Assembly (NCBI RefSeq): GCF_013694245.2 | Contig: NZ_CP059322.2 | Location: 5,153,001-5,217,000, forward strand | Length of the DNA: 64,000 bases | Source of the DNA: Micromonospora ferruginea | Lineage (GTDB): Bacteria; Actinomycetota; Actinomycetes; Mycobacteriales; Micromonosporaceae | Reading direction: 5' to 3' | In this document: positions 55,553 through 63,981 of the stretch, piece by piece | How the letters are laid out: each line of letters starts with the position of its first letter | Numbering within the stretch: position 1 is the stretch's first letter | Made by a program: the position numbers and the translations under genes | Notes under the pieces: generated by a model | Told to the model about the DNA's origin: nothing | The model's input: the letters and a program-made list of their open reading frames with translations, nothing else | Database searches by the model: none

Positions 55553-56875
55553 TCAGCGCATCCAGAGCGGGTCGCTGCCGGGCACGTCCAGCGGCGGCGG
55601 GTAGTCGAGCGCGCGCCGCGTCTCGTCGGGCAGCCGCCACGGCTGGTGCATCGCCTTGCCCGCCACCGACTCCAGTTCGGGCACCCACCTCCGCACGTAC
55701 GCGCCGTCCGGGTCGTACCGTTCGGCCTGGCGGACCGGGTTGAAGCCCCGGTAGGGGCGGCTGTCGTTGCCGGTGCCGGCCACCCACTGCCAGTTGCCCG
55801 AGTTGTTGACCCGGTCGCCGTCGAGCAGCCAGCGGAAGAACACCTCCATCCCGGGCCGCCAGTCCAGCCCGAGGTGCTTGGTGAGGTAGCCGGCGGTGAT
55901 CAGCCGGGCCCGGTTGTGCATCCAGCCCTCGGCGCGCAGTTGACGCATGCCGGCGTCCACGATCGGCATCCCGGTGCGCCCCTCGGTCCAGGCGGCCAGC
56001 GCGTGCGGGTCGTCCCGCCAGTCCTCCCGGGCACCGCGCCGGTAGGCCGTCGTGCTCAGGTCGGGGAAACCTGCGACGACCTGGTGGTAGAAGTCGCGCC
56101 AGCAGAGCTGCCGGACGAACGGCCCGTCGCGGTCGCCGGCCCGGTTCGCCACCGCGAGCGGCGAGAGGCAACCCCACCTGAGGTACGGGCTGAGCCGGGA
56201 GGTGTCGTCGCCGGCCATGTCGTCGTGGATGTCGTCGTACCGGTCGAGCGTGGGCAGCCAGGCCTTGAGCCGGCGCTGGGCGACGCTCTCGCCGCCCTCG
56301 GCGGCGTCCGGGCTGTCGCCCTTCGGCGGTTCCGGCAGCCGTCCCGGGTCGACGCCGTCGGGCAGCCGGATCCGCTTCGGCGCGGCCAACTCCTCGCGCA
56401 GCTCCACGCCCTGCCAGGCCCGGAAGTAGGGACTGAACACCCGGTAGTGGTCGCCGCCGGTCGGCCGCAGCGCGCCCGGGTCGACGATGGTCAGCCCGGG
56501 GAAGAGCCGCAGGAACATCCGGTGCCGCTCGCACTCGGTACGCAGGCGGCGTTCCCGGCGGTGCGCGTGGCGGCTGACGTCGGCGGAGAGCCCGACGCCC
56601 TCGGCGCCCACCTTGCGGGCCAGTTTCACCGTCTCGGCCACCGGGTCGCCGCGCCGGACGACCAGGTCGCCGCCGCGCCTGCGGAGCGCCTCGCGCAGCT
56701 CGGCCAGGCTCTGGTGCAGGAACCGGGTGCGGTTCGGGGAGAGCTTCTGCAGCGTCGGGTCGAGCACGTAGAGCGGCACCACCCGGTCGAACGCCGAGGC
56801 GGCCGCGGCCAGCGCCGGGTGGTCGTGCACCCGCAGGTCGCGGGTGAACAGCACGACCGCCGTCCGCTCGGTCAT
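55553..56875 (-). CDS. phr: Deoxyribodipyrimidine photolyase (cryptochrome/photolyase family)
   Basis: A 440-residue flavoenzyme that uses blue light to split pyrimidine dimers. N-terminal antenna-binding domain (1-130: VVLFTRDLRVHDHPALAAAA) and C-terminal FAD domain (about 190-440) with the signatures SPYLRWGCLSP, REDFYHQ-type WRDFYHQVVAG, GRTGMPIVDAGMRQL, and GWMHNRARLITAGYLTKHL plus NNSGNWQWVAGTG. All FAD-contact motifs are kept. It starts inside the end of the phytoene synthase gene (ATGA overlap), so light-induced repair is coupled to carotenoid formation. Confidence 0.96.
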   Translation of the reverse strand: MTERTAVVLFTRDLRVHDHPALAAAASAFDRVVPLYVLDPTLQKLSPNRTRFLHQSLAELREALRRRGGDLVVRRGDPVAETVKLARKVGAEGVGLSADVSRHAHRRERRLRTECERHRMFLRLFPGLTIVDPGALRPTGGDHYRVFSPYFRAWQGVELREELAAPKRIRLPDGVDPGRLPEPPKGDSPDAAEGGESVAQRRLKAWLPTLDRYDDIHDDMAGDDTSRLSPYLRWGCLSPLAVANRAGDRDGPFVRQLCWRDFYHQVVAGFPDLSTTAYRRGAREDWRDDPHALAAWTEGRTGMPIVDAGMRQLRAEGWMHNRARLITAGYLTKHLGLDWRPGMEVFFRWLLDGDRVNNSGNWQWVAGTGNDSRPYRGFNPVRQAERYDPDGAYVRRWVPELESVAGKAMHQPWRLPDETRRALDYPPPLDVPGSDPLWMR

Positions 56876-57798
56876 CCGGCCGGGGCCGGGGTGAGCGCCG
56901 GGCCGGGCACCTGCACCGGCGTGCCGGTCGGGGTGAGCAGCGCCCGCGCGGCCACCGACATCCGTCGCCGTTGCGGCACCAGGGCCCGCCGGACGAAGAC
57001 GTCGAAGCCCTGCCCGGCCACCTCGTCGAGGATCCCGCCGTAGAGCGCGTACGCGGTTCGCATGCACGCCTGCGAGGCGGGGTTGAGCAGCGGGATGCCG
57101 GGGGCGGCGGCGAGGTAGTGCGCCTGGGCACGGGTCACCTCGTACTCGATCAGCTCGCGGATCGCCGGCGTGGTGCGCCCGGCGGCCTTGGCGGCGAGCA
57201 GGTCGTCGCGGGTGACGCCGAACTTGGCGAGGTCCTCGTCGGGCAGGTAGGTGCGGCCCCGGTCGAGGTCCTCGGCGACGTCCCGGATGAAGTTGGTGAG
57301 CTGGAACGCGAAGCCGAGCTGGCGGGCCGGTTCGCGGGCGGCGGCCGGGTCGGTGCTGCCCAGGATCGGCAGCATCATGGTGCCGATGACGGCGGCCGAG
57401 CCCTCCATGTAGTCGAGGAGGTCGTCGTAGGTCGGGTACGACATGACCGTGAGGTCCATCGCCATGCTGCGCAGGAACGACGCGAAGTCGTCGCGGTCGA
57501 GGTCGAACACGGCGATGGTGTGCAGCACGGCGGGCAGCAGCGGGTCGTCGACCGACGCACCGTGCAGGCCGGCGACGAACCGGTCGGACCACTCGCGCAG
57601 CCGGGCGGCGCGCTCGGCGGGCGGCAGGTCCTCGGTGCGGTCGACGATCTCGTCCGCGTACCTGGTGAATCCGTACAGGGCGTGCACGTGTCGTCGTTTC
57701 CAGGCGGGGAGCAGCCGGGTGGCGAGATAGTAGGTACGGCCGTGACGCCGGTGCAGCTCGCGGCAACGGTCATAGGCAGCGGTGAGATCCGTGTCCAC
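56872..57798 (-). CDS. crtB: Phytoene/squalene synthase (CrtB)
   Basis: A 308-residue enzyme that condenses two GGPP molecules to phytoene. The aspartate motifs are DEIVD in FTRYADEIVDRTED (near 50) and NFIRDVAEDLDRGRTYLP (near 170); both bind Mg-diphosphate. TYYLATRLLPAWKRRHVHAL is typical of CrtB. The GTG start at 57798 has CGAGGAGGG upstream. It is divergent from the GGPP synthase gene, which supplies its substrate, and overlaps the photolyase gene. Confidence 0.94.
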   Translation of the reverse strand: MDTDLTAAYDRCRELHRRHGRTYYLATRLLPAWKRRHVHALYGFTRYADEIVDRTEDLPPAERAARLREWSDRFVAGLHGASVDDPLLPAVLHTIAVFDLDRDDFASFLRSMAMDLTVMSYPTYDDLLDYMEGSAAVIGTMMLPILGSTDPAAAREPARQLGFAFQLTNFIRDVAEDLDRGRTYLPDEDLAKFGVTRDDLLAAKAAGRTTPAIRELIEYEVTRAQAHYLAAAPGIPLLNPASQACMRTAYALYGGILDEVAGQGFDVFVRRALVPQRRRMSVAARALLTPTGTPVQVPGPALTPAPAG

Positions 57799-57864
57799 CG
57801 GCCCTCCTCGGGTTTTCGACGCAGCAATCGACGCAACTCGTAACCCTAGGGTACGCTCCCTCAC
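57799..57864. promoter_or_regulatory. Divergent promoter of the carotenoid cluster
   Basis: A 66-bp divergent region. GTAACCCTAGGGTAC (57839-57853) is an imperfect palindrome, and CGACGCA is repeated at 57817 and 57829. TACGCT (57852-57857) sits seven bases before the crtE ATG, indicating a leaderless start. The palindrome overlapping this box is a good candidate site for the LitR-type regulator encoded at the end of the cluster. Confidence 0.55.
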
Positions 57865-59019
57865 ATGGCCAACGACGCAGTTGCGGGTAATGCGCTCCGC
57901 GTCGCGCCGGCACAGCCGGGAGCGACGGACGATCCGGTCAACGGCGTGCTGGCCGCGTTCACGAAAGACCTGATCACCGGCGTCGACGACACGCTCGCCG
58001 CGTTCCTGGCCGCCGAGGTCGACTCGCTCACCGAGATCGACGCAGCGATGGGTGGTTTCGCCGCGACGGCCCGCGACTCGGTGCTGGCCGGCGGCAAGCG
58101 GATGCGCTCCACGTTCGCCTACTGGGGCTGGCGGGGTGTGGTCGGCGGCGACGGGCCGCTGCCCGCGGTGCTGCCGGCCCTCGCCGCGCTGGAGCTGCTG
58201 CACACGTTCGCGCTGGTGCACGACGACGTCATGGACGCCTCCGACACCCGGCGCGGCCGACCCACCGCGCACCGCGCCGCCGCCGCGCGGCACCGGGCCG
58301 CCGGGCACGTCGGCGACCCCGACCGCTACGGCGAGGCGGTCGCCGTGCTCATCGGCGACCTCTGCATGGTCTGGGCCGACCGGCTGATGGCACACACCGC
58401 CGTGCCGGCCGACCGGCTGCTCGACGTGCGTCGCTGCTACGACCAGATGCGGGTGGAGACGGTCGCCGGGCAGTTCCTGGACGTGCTCGGCGAGAACGAC
58501 GCGGCCAACTGGTCCGTCGACCGGGCGTTGCGGGTGGCCCGCTACAAGACCGCCAGCTACACCGTCCAGCGACCGCTGCTCTTCGGCGCCTGCCTGGGCG
58601 GCGTCGACCCGGACGGCCCGCTGATCGCCGCGTACACGCGCTACGGGCTGGCCGTCGGCGAGGCGTTCCAGCTCCGCGACGACCTGCTCGGCGTCTACGG
58701 CGACCCGGTGACCACCGGCAAGCCGGCCGGCGACGACCTGCGCACCGGCAAGCCGACTGCGCTGCTGATGCTGGCCCGGCAGCTCGCCGATCCGGCCCAG
58801 CGCCGCGCGCTGGAGCGGGCCGGCTCGGTCACCGGCGCGGGCGAGCTGGCCCGGCTGGCCGACCTGGTGCGGGAGACCGGAGCCACCGGCCAGGTGGAAC
58901 GGATGATCGCCGAACGGGTGACCGAGGCGCTGACCGCGCTCGACACCGCACCGATCGACGAGACGGCGCGCACCGCGCTGACCGGCCTCGCCACCGCCGC
59001 GACCGCGCGACGGTCCTGA
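57865..59019 (+). CDS. crtE: Geranylgeranyl diphosphate synthase (polyprenyl synthetase, CrtE)
   Basis: A 384-residue isoprenyl diphosphate synthase. The first Asp-rich motif is ALVHDDVMDASDTRRGRPT (near 115-130) and the second is EAFQLRDDLLGVYGDP (near 268), with GGKRMRS binding the substrate. The length and position next to crtB and crtI indicate a C20 product for carotenoids. An N-terminal extension of about 30 residues precedes the fold. It heads the operon crtE-crtI-idi-litR. Confidence 0.93.
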   Translation: MANDAVAGNALRVAPAQPGATDDPVNGVLAAFTKDLITGVDDTLAAFLAAEVDSLTEIDAAMGGFAATARDSVLAGGKRMRSTFAYWGWRGVVGGDGPLPAVLPALAALELLHTFALVHDDVMDASDTRRGRPTAHRAAAARHRAAGHVGDPDRYGEAVAVLIGDLCMVWADRLMAHTAVPADRLLDVRRCYDQMRVETVAGQFLDVLGENDAANWSVDRALRVARYKTASYTVQRPLLFGACLGGVDPDGPLIAAYTRYGLAVGEAFQLRDDLLGVYGDPVTTGKPAGDDLRTGKPTALLMLARQLADPAQRRALERAGSVTGAGELARLADLVRETGATGQVERMIAERVTEALTALDTAPIDETARTALTGLATAATARRS

Positions 59020-59048
59020 TGAGCAACCTCGTGAACAAGGGAGCCGGA

Positions 59049-60530
59049 ATGCGTACCGTCAACGGACGGACCGACCGGGTGGTCGTGGTCGGCGCCGGGC
59101 TGGGTGGGCTGGCCTGCGCGCTGCACCTGGCGGGCAGCGGCCGGCAGGTGACCGTGCTGGAACGCGAGCCGGTGCCGGGCGGGCGCGCCGGCCGGCTGAG
59201 CGTCGACGGGTACGAGTTCGACACCGGCCCGACCGTCCTCACCATGCCCGACCTGATCGCCGAGGCGCTCGGCGCGGTCGGCGAGGAGCTCACCGACTGG
59301 CTCGACCTGACGCCGCTCGACCCGGCCTACCGGGCCTACTACCCGGACGGGTCGACGCTCGACGTCATCACCGACACCACCCGGATGGCCGCCGAGATCG
59401 CCCGGGTCTGCGGTCCCCGCGAGGCGGACGGCTACCTGCGCTTCGTCGACTACGCCCGCAACCTGTGGAAGTGGGAGCGGGCCGACTTCATCGAGCGCAA
59501 CCTGGACGCGCCGACCGACCTGCTCACCGGCAACCTGCTGAAGCTGTTCGCCAACGGCGCCTTCCGGCGACTCCAGACGAAGATCAACCAGTTCTTCCGC
59601 GATCCGCGTACCCAGCGGATCTTCTCCTTCCAGGCGATGTACGCGGGCCTGTCGCCGCACGACGCGCTCGCCATCTACACGGTCATCGCGTACCTCGACT
59701 CGGTGGCCGGCGTGAGCTTCCCGCGCGGCGGCATCCACGCGGTCTCCCGCGGCATGGCCGGCGCGGCGGAGAAGCACGGCGTGCAGATCCGCTACGGCAC
59801 CACGGTGACCCGGGTGGAGACCGCGCACGGCCGCGCCACCGGGGTGGTCACCGCGGACGGCGAGTTCGTCCCCGCCGACGTGGTGGTGCTCAACCCCGAC
59901 CTGCCGGTCGCCTACCAGGAGCTGCTCCCGGAGAGCCGGCAGCGCAAGCTGACCTACTCGCCGTCCTGCGTGGTGCTGCACGTCGGCTCGACGCAGGGCT
60001 ATGGCAAGATCGCCCACCACAACATCCACTTCGGACGGGCCTGGAAGGGCACGTTCGACGAGGTGATCCGGCGAGGCGAGCTGATGACCGACCCGTCGCT
60101 GCTGGTGACGAACCCGAGCCGCACCGACCCGTCGGTGGCGCCGTCCGGTAAGCACACCTACTACGTGCTGGCCCCGGTGCCGAACCTCGACCGGGCGCCG
60201 TTCGACTGGTCCGGCGACCTCACCGAGCGCTACACCGACCAGCTCATGGGCACGCTTGAGGAGCGCGGCTACGTCGGTTTCCGCGACGGCGTCGAGGTGC
60301 TGCGCGCGATCACCCCGGCCGACTGGGCCGCGCAGGGCATGGCCGCCGGCACCCCGTTCGCGGCCGCGCACAGCCTCTTCCAGACCGGCCCGTTCCGCCC
60401 GTCGAACCTGCACCGGACGCTCGACAACGTGGTCTTCGTCGGCTCCGGCACCCAACCCGGCGTGGGCGTGCCGATGGTGCTGATCAGCGGCAAGCTGGCC
60501 GCCTCCCGGATCACCGGGGAAAGCTCGTGA
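59049..60530 (+). CDS. crtI: Phytoene desaturase (CrtI)
   Basis: A 493-residue FAD-dependent desaturase that turns phytoene into lycopene or neurosporene. The N-terminal FAD motif is VVVVGAGLGGLACALHLAGS (near 11-30), followed by LEREPVPGGRAGRL and FDTGPTVLTMP. The C-terminal signature is NLHRTLDNVVFVGSGTQPGVGVPMV (near 455). The ATG at 59049 is preferred because GGGAG lies six bases upstream; an ATG at 59019 that overlaps the crtE stop (TGATG) is an alternative with ten more residues. Confidence 0.94.
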   Translation: MRTVNGRTDRVVVVGAGLGGLACALHLAGSGRQVTVLEREPVPGGRAGRLSVDGYEFDTGPTVLTMPDLIAEALGAVGEELTDWLDLTPLDPAYRAYYPDGSTLDVITDTTRMAAEIARVCGPREADGYLRFVDYARNLWKWERADFIERNLDAPTDLLTGNLLKLFANGAFRRLQTKINQFFRDPRTQRIFSFQAMYAGLSPHDALAIYTVIAYLDSVAGVSFPRGGIHAVSRGMAGAAEKHGVQIRYGTTVTRVETAHGRATGVVTADGEFVPADVVVLNPDLPVAYQELLPESRQRKLTYSPSCVVLHVGSTQGYGKIAHHNIHFGRAWKGTFDEVIRRGELMTDPSLLVTNPSRTDPSVAPSGKHTYYVLAPVPNLDRAPFDWSGDLTERYTDQLMGTLEERGYVGFRDGVEVLRAITPADWAAQGMAAGTPFAAAHSLFQTGPFRPSNLHRTLDNVVFVGSGTQPGVGVPMVLISGKLAASRITGESS

Positions 60531-61147
60531 GCGCGCGGGAGGACCACCTCGTCGAGCTGGTGGACGACGACGGCCGGGTGGTGGGCGAGACCACCGTGGC
60601 CACCGCCCACGAGCCGCCCGGCCGGCTGCACCGGGCCTTCTCGGTGCTGCTGGTCGACCCCGCCGGGCGGGTCCTGCTGCAACGGCGGGCCGCGGTGAAG
60701 ACCCGGTTCCCGCTGCGCTGGGCCAACTCCTGCTGCGGGCACCCGCTGCCCGGCCAGTCGCTGGCCGAGGCCGCCAACCGCCGGCTCGCCGAGGAACTCG
60801 GCGTCGGCCCGGTCGACCTCACCGAGCTGGGGGTCTACCTCTACTACGCCGAGGACCCGGCCACCGGGCGGGTCGAGTTCGAGTACGACCACGTGCTGCG
60901 CGGCGACGTCCCGGCCGACCTGCCCACCCGGCCCGATCCGGACGAAGTGGCCGAGCTGCGCTGGGTCGACCCGGAGACGGTGTCGACCGACCTCGACGCC
61001 GACCCCCGCGCGTACGCCCCCTGGCTGGGTGGCGTGGTCAACCGGCTGCTGCATCCGGCCGAGCCGCCCCGGTCGGGCGCGCCGGCCGGACCGTTCCGGA
61101 CCGGCGCGCCGGCCACCGAGGCACCGGAGCGGTCGGGTGGCCGATGA
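60527..61147 (+). CDS. idi: Isopentenyl-diphosphate delta-isomerase (type I)
   Basis: A 206-residue Nudix-fold enzyme interconverting IPP and DMAPP. Typical motifs are GRLHRAFSVLLVDPAGRVLL, the cysteine in WANSCCGHPLPGQS (near 64-68), the Nudix-like EAANRRLAEELGV and the catalytic glutamate in EFEYDHVLRG (near 117). The C-terminal ~25 residues are a Pro/Ala extension. The GTG start overlaps the crtI stop (GTGA). It balances precursors for GGPP synthesis. Confidence 0.95.
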   Translation: MSAREDHLVELVDDDGRVVGETTVATAHEPPGRLHRAFSVLLVDPAGRVLLQRRAAVKTRFPLRWANSCCGHPLPGQSLAEAANRRLAEELGVGPVDLTELGVYLYYAEDPATGRVEFEYDHVLRGDVPADLPTRPDPDEVAELRWVDPETVSTDLDADPRAYAPWLGGVVNRLLHPAEPPRSGAPAGPFRTGAPATEAPERSGGR

Positions 61148-62084
61148 GGCACTGAGCGCGGGGGCCGTCGCGCGCCGACTGGGTGTGGCGGTCACCACGC
61201 TGCGAACCTGGCATCAGCGTTACGGTCTCGGCCCCAGCGAACACGTACCGGGCCACCACCGGCGCTACACGCCGACCGACCTCGCCCGCCTGGAGATCAT
61301 GCGGCGGCTCACCGCGGAGGGGATCGCGCCCGCCGAGGCGGCCCGTTGGGCCCGGCAGGCTCCGGCCGTGCTGACGCCGGAGCGGCTCGGCCTGAAGGCC
61401 GGCGTGTCCACGGTCCGCGACGGCGGTGGCGCCACCATTCCGGTCGGCCGGGCCGGGCCGGTCGCGCGCGGCCTCGCCCGGGCCGCCATGCGCCTGGACT
61501 CGGTGACGATCGGGCGCACGATCGCCGACGCGCTGGCCGCCGACGGGGTGGTGACGACCTGGGAGGGGTTGCTCCGGCCGGTGCTCGCCGGCATCGGGGA
61601 ACGGCACGCCGCCACCGCCGGCCTGATCGAGGTGGAGCACCTGATGTCCCGGTGCGTGTCCGAGGCGTTCGCCTCGGTGGCCCGGGCGCATCCCAGCGTC
61701 GGGTCGCCCCGGATCCTGCTCTCCTGTGCCGACGAGGAGCAGCACTCGCTGCCGCTGGAGGCGTTGGCCGCCGCGCTGGCCGAGGCCGGGGTGAGCTATC
61801 GCATGCTCGGCGCCCGGGTGCCGGTGGCCGCCCTCGTCGAGGCGGTCAACCGCACCGGGCCGGCGGCCGTGGTGCTCTGGTCGCACACCCGCGCCACCGC
61901 CGACCCGCAGCAGCTCGTCGCGCTGCTGGCCGCGCCGCGCCGGCCGCTGCTGGTGCTGGCCGCCGGGCCCGGTTGGCGGGCCGACTCGTTGCCGGCCGGG
62001 GTGGTCCGACCGGTCGACCTGGCCGAGGCGTTGTCGCTCGCCGTCGCCGTACGGGACTCGCTGGATCAGTCGACCGCGGGTTGA
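61137..62084 (+). CDS. litR: LitR/CarH-like MerR regulator with B12-binding domain
   Basis: A 315-residue regulator. The MerR-type HTH is ALSAGAVARRLGVAVTTLRT with WHQRYGLGPS (residues 5-35) and RRYTPTDLARLEIMRRL. The C-terminal half (about 130-310) is a B12-binding photoreceptor: helical part with LIEVEHLMSRC (the EH contact residues) and Rossmann-like part LLSCADEEQHSLPLEALAAA, where the His is the expected lower ligand for cobalamin; the usual Gly after it is Pro. Such proteins release DNA in light. Probably controls the cluster. GTG start overlaps idi. Confidence 0.88.
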   Translation: MADEALSAGAVARRLGVAVTTLRTWHQRYGLGPSEHVPGHHRRYTPTDLARLEIMRRLTAEGIAPAEAARWARQAPAVLTPERLGLKAGVSTVRDGGGATIPVGRAGPVARGLARAAMRLDSVTIGRTIADALAADGVVTTWEGLLRPVLAGIGERHAATAGLIEVEHLMSRCVSEAFASVARAHPSVGSPRILLSCADEEQHSLPLEALAAALAEAGVSYRMLGARVPVAALVEAVNRTGPAAVVLWSHTRATADPQQLVALLAAPRRPLLVLAAGPGWRADSLPAGVVRPVDLAEALSLAVAVRDSLDQSTAG

Positions 62085-62162
62085 GGCCCCTCTCCCGCTC
62101 CGGGGGTGTCGTCCACTACGGTCGGAAAGTCCGTCTGACCCGACCCCCTCCGGGAGCGACAG

Positions 62163-62954
62163 ATGCGTCCACGCACCGTGTTGGTGTTCGCCCTCGGGCT
62201 GGTGCTCCTCGTCACCGGCTGCGGCGGCCCGGGTAAGACCCCGGAGAAGGCTGCCGCCCAGCCGTCGGTCTCGGCCGCCCCGACGCCGTCCGCCAGCCCG
62301 AAACCGAAGCCGACCCACACCGCCCCACCACCGAAGCCGAAGCTGCGTCCGCTGCCCAAGAAGCTCCCGGCCGGGCTGCACCGGCGCAGCGGGAGCCCGG
62401 GGGTGGCGCTCACCTTCGACGACGGGCCGGATCCGCGCTACACCCCGCAGATCCTGGCCCAGCTCCGGGCCGCACACGTCACCGCGACGTTCTGCCTGGT
62501 CGGTAAGCAGGCCAAGCGCCATCCGGAACTGGTGGCGCAGATCGTCCGCGAGGGCCACCAGCTCTGCAACCACAGCTGGCGGCACGACGTGGACCTCGGC
62601 CGGCGCCCGCTCGCCGAGATCCGGGCCGACCTGGAACGGACGAACCGGGCCATCCACGCCGCCGCGCCGAACGCGCCGATCACCTGGTTCCGCCAGCCCG
62701 GCGGCCGGTGGACCGCCGAGGAACTCACCGTCGCCAAGCAACTGGGGCTGCGTCCGCTGCACTGGAGCGTGGACCCGCAGGACTGGGACCACCCGCCCGC
62801 CAAGAAGATCATCAAGCGGGTGGAGTCGGCCAGCCACCACGGGTCGGTCATCCTGATGCACGACGCAGGCGGCGACCGGACCCAGACGATGGCCGCCTGC
62901 CGCCGCCTGATCCCGGACCTGAAGCGACGGTACGGCATCATCCGGCTGCGCTGA
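62163..62954 (+). CDS. Lipoprotein polysaccharide deacetylase (NodB domain)
   Basis: A 263-residue cell-surface enzyme that removes N-acetyl groups from peptidoglycan or chitin-like chains. Lipobox LVLLVTGC (Cys near residue 20), then a Pro/Lys/Ser linker to residue 65. The NodB core (about 75-255) has the metal and base Asp pair in LTFDDGPDPRYT, the metal histidines in NHSWRHDVDLG, plus RQPGGRW and a final ILMHDAGGDR with catalytic His. The ATG at 62163 follows GGGAG. The family is common in actinomycete walls. Confidence 0.95.
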   Translation: MRPRTVLVFALGLVLLVTGCGGPGKTPEKAAAQPSVSAAPTPSASPKPKPTHTAPPPKPKLRPLPKKLPAGLHRRSGSPGVALTFDDGPDPRYTPQILAQLRAAHVTATFCLVGKQAKRHPELVAQIVREGHQLCNHSWRHDVDLGRRPLAEIRADLERTNRAIHAAAPNAPITWFRQPGGRWTAEELTVAKQLGLRPLHWSVDPQDWDHPPAKKIIKRVESASHHGSVILMHDAGGDRTQTMAACRRLIPDLKRRYGIIRLR

Positions 62955-63007
62955 CCTGCGGTTTCACGCCGCGATGTGCTTGCTGCCATACCGGTTTGGC
63001 CGTCCGA

Positions 63008-63037
63008 GGAGGCATGGCATATGCTTCTCATGCCTCC
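63008..63037 (+). terminator. Hairpin after the deacetylase gene
   Basis: GGAGGCAT / ATGCCTCC with a 14-base loop, 54 bp after the stop codon and upstream of the tRNA-Glu promoter. It lacks a T tract and is weaker than others here. Confidence 0.5.
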
Positions 63038-63097
63038 GGCGGGGCCGGATGGGAGCAAGTCCGCTTGAAGTTGCGAGTGTGCAATGATGGCGGGGCC

Positions 63098-63170
63098 GCC
63101 CTCATCGTCTAGCGGCCCAGGACGTCGCCCTTTCAAGGCGGTAGCACGGGTTCGAATCCCGTTGGGGGCA
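63098..63170 (+). tRNA. tRNA-Glu (anticodon TTC)
   Basis: Acceptor GCCCTCA/TGGGGGC (one T-G pair), anticodon stem TCGCC/GGCGG around CTTTCAA (anticodon TTC), T arm CGGGT-TTCGAAT-like CACGGGTTCGAATCCCGT. Discriminator A at 63170. A TTGAAG box and AATGAT lie upstream. Confidence 0.96.
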
Positions 63171-63203
63171 CGATCCGGCTCACGCCGGTTGCAACACCAG
63201 CCA

Positions 63204-63277
63204 GGTCCTGTGGAGCAGTTGGAGTGCTCGCCGCCCTGTCAAGGCGGAGGTCGCGGGTTCAAGTCCCGTCAGGACCG
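63204..63277 (+). tRNA. tRNA-Asp (anticodon GTC)
   Basis: Acceptor GGTCCTG/CAGGACC, anticodon stem GCCGCC/GGCGG around CTGTCAA (anticodon GTC), T arm GCGGG/CCCGT with TTCAAGT. Discriminator G. It follows tRNA-Glu by 33 bp and is probably on the same transcript. Confidence 0.96.
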
Positions 63278-63286
63278 CAAGCGCTG

Positions 63287-63313
63287 ACGCCGCGCACACA
63301 CCATGCGCGGCGT
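63287..63313 (+). terminator. Hairpin between tRNA-Asp and tRNA-Phe
   Basis: ACGCCGCGCA / TGCGCGGCGT with a 7-base loop, 9 bp after tRNA-Asp and 41 bp before tRNA-Phe. It probably ends the tRNA-Glu-Asp transcript. Confidence 0.7.
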
Positions 63314-63354
63314 TCTGCGTATCGGCCCGTGCGGTAGCATGTGCCGAACACCAC

Positions 63355-63428
63355 GGCCAGGTAGCTCAGTTGGTACGAGCGTCCGACTGAAAATCGGAAG
63401 GTCGGCGGTTCGACCCCGCCCCTGGCCA
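63355..63428 (+). tRNA. tRNA-Phe (anticodon GAA)
   Basis: Acceptor GGCCAGG/CCTGGCC, D arm GCTC...GAGC, anticodon stem CCGA/TCGG around CTGAAAA (anticodon GAA), T arm GGCGG/CCGCC with TTCGACC. Discriminator A. Confidence 0.97.
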
Positions 63429-63451
63429 CATAGCCTTTCGCCGGGCTACAG

Positions 63452-63484
63452 AGATCCCCACCAGCCAACCGCCGGTGGGGATCT
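63452..63484. terminator. Bidirectional hairpin terminator
   Basis: AGATCCCCACC / GGTGGGGATCT, 11-bp arms with an 11-base loop, between tRNA-Phe and the convergent CadI/ArsI gene; a short T-rich stretch (TTGCTGT) follows on the plus strand. Confidence 0.75.
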
Positions 63485-63497
63485 TGCTGTATCGGCC

Positions 63498-63905
63498 TCA
63501 GGAGCAGCAGGCGCCTTCCGCCGCCTTCTCCCGCTGCGGCGAGTCGGCCTTCACCGTGTAGACCTCCCACGGCTCGTCGCCCGGCCCGCGCACCCAGACC
63601 TTGTCCTGGAGCGCGTAGCAGCACTCGGTGTCGTTCTCCTCCAGCGTGATCAGGCCGGCGTCGGTGAGGCGCCCGGTGGCGGCGGTGACCTCGTCGGTGC
63701 TGGCCACCTCGACCCCGAGGTGGTCCATCACCGTGGGCCGGCCGGCCTCCCCTTCGAGGAGTACGAGCTTCAGCGGCGGGTTCTCCACCGCGAAGTTGGC
63801 GTAGCCGGGGCGGCGCTTGGCCGGTTCGACGCCGAACAGCTTGGCGTAGAAGGCCACGGAGCCTTCGAGGTCGGACACGCGCAGGGCGAGTTGGACGCGG
63901 GACAT
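63498..63905 (-). CDS. ArsI/CadI-family VOC protein
   Basis: A 135-residue vicinal-oxygen-chelate protein (SRVQLALRVSDLEGSVAFYA, then DHLGVEVASTDEV). The family includes CadI, induced by cadmium, and ArsI, which breaks C-As bonds of organoarsenicals. The cysteine pair TECCYALQDKVWV and the Cys-rich end GACCS are the thiolates expected for ArsI-type trivalent arsenic binding. The ATG at 63905 faces a probable ArsR gene across a 76-bp promoter with two palindromes. Confidence 0.9.
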   Translation of the reverse strand: MSRVQLALRVSDLEGSVAFYAKLFGVEPAKRRPGYANFAVENPPLKLVLLEGEAGRPTVMDHLGVEVASTDEVTAATGRLTDAGLITLEENDTECCYALQDKVWVRGPGDEPWEVYTVKADSPQREKAAEGACCS

Positions 63906-63923
63906 GTCGTCTCCTTGTCTAGA

Positions 63924-63972
63924 TGCTTTTCGAAGCAGGACCCACGTTGCACCCTGTTTTGAAATCTGTCAA
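63924..63972. promoter_or_regulatory. ArsR/CadI divergent operators
   Basis: TGCTT-TTCG-AAGCA (63924-63937) and TTGA-N6-TCAA (63959-63972) are two palindromic sites between the CadI/ArsI gene and the next rightward gene. TTGA-N6-TCAA resembles ArsR/SmtB-type operators. Confidence 0.5.
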
Positions 63973-63981
63973 CCTAGAGCG

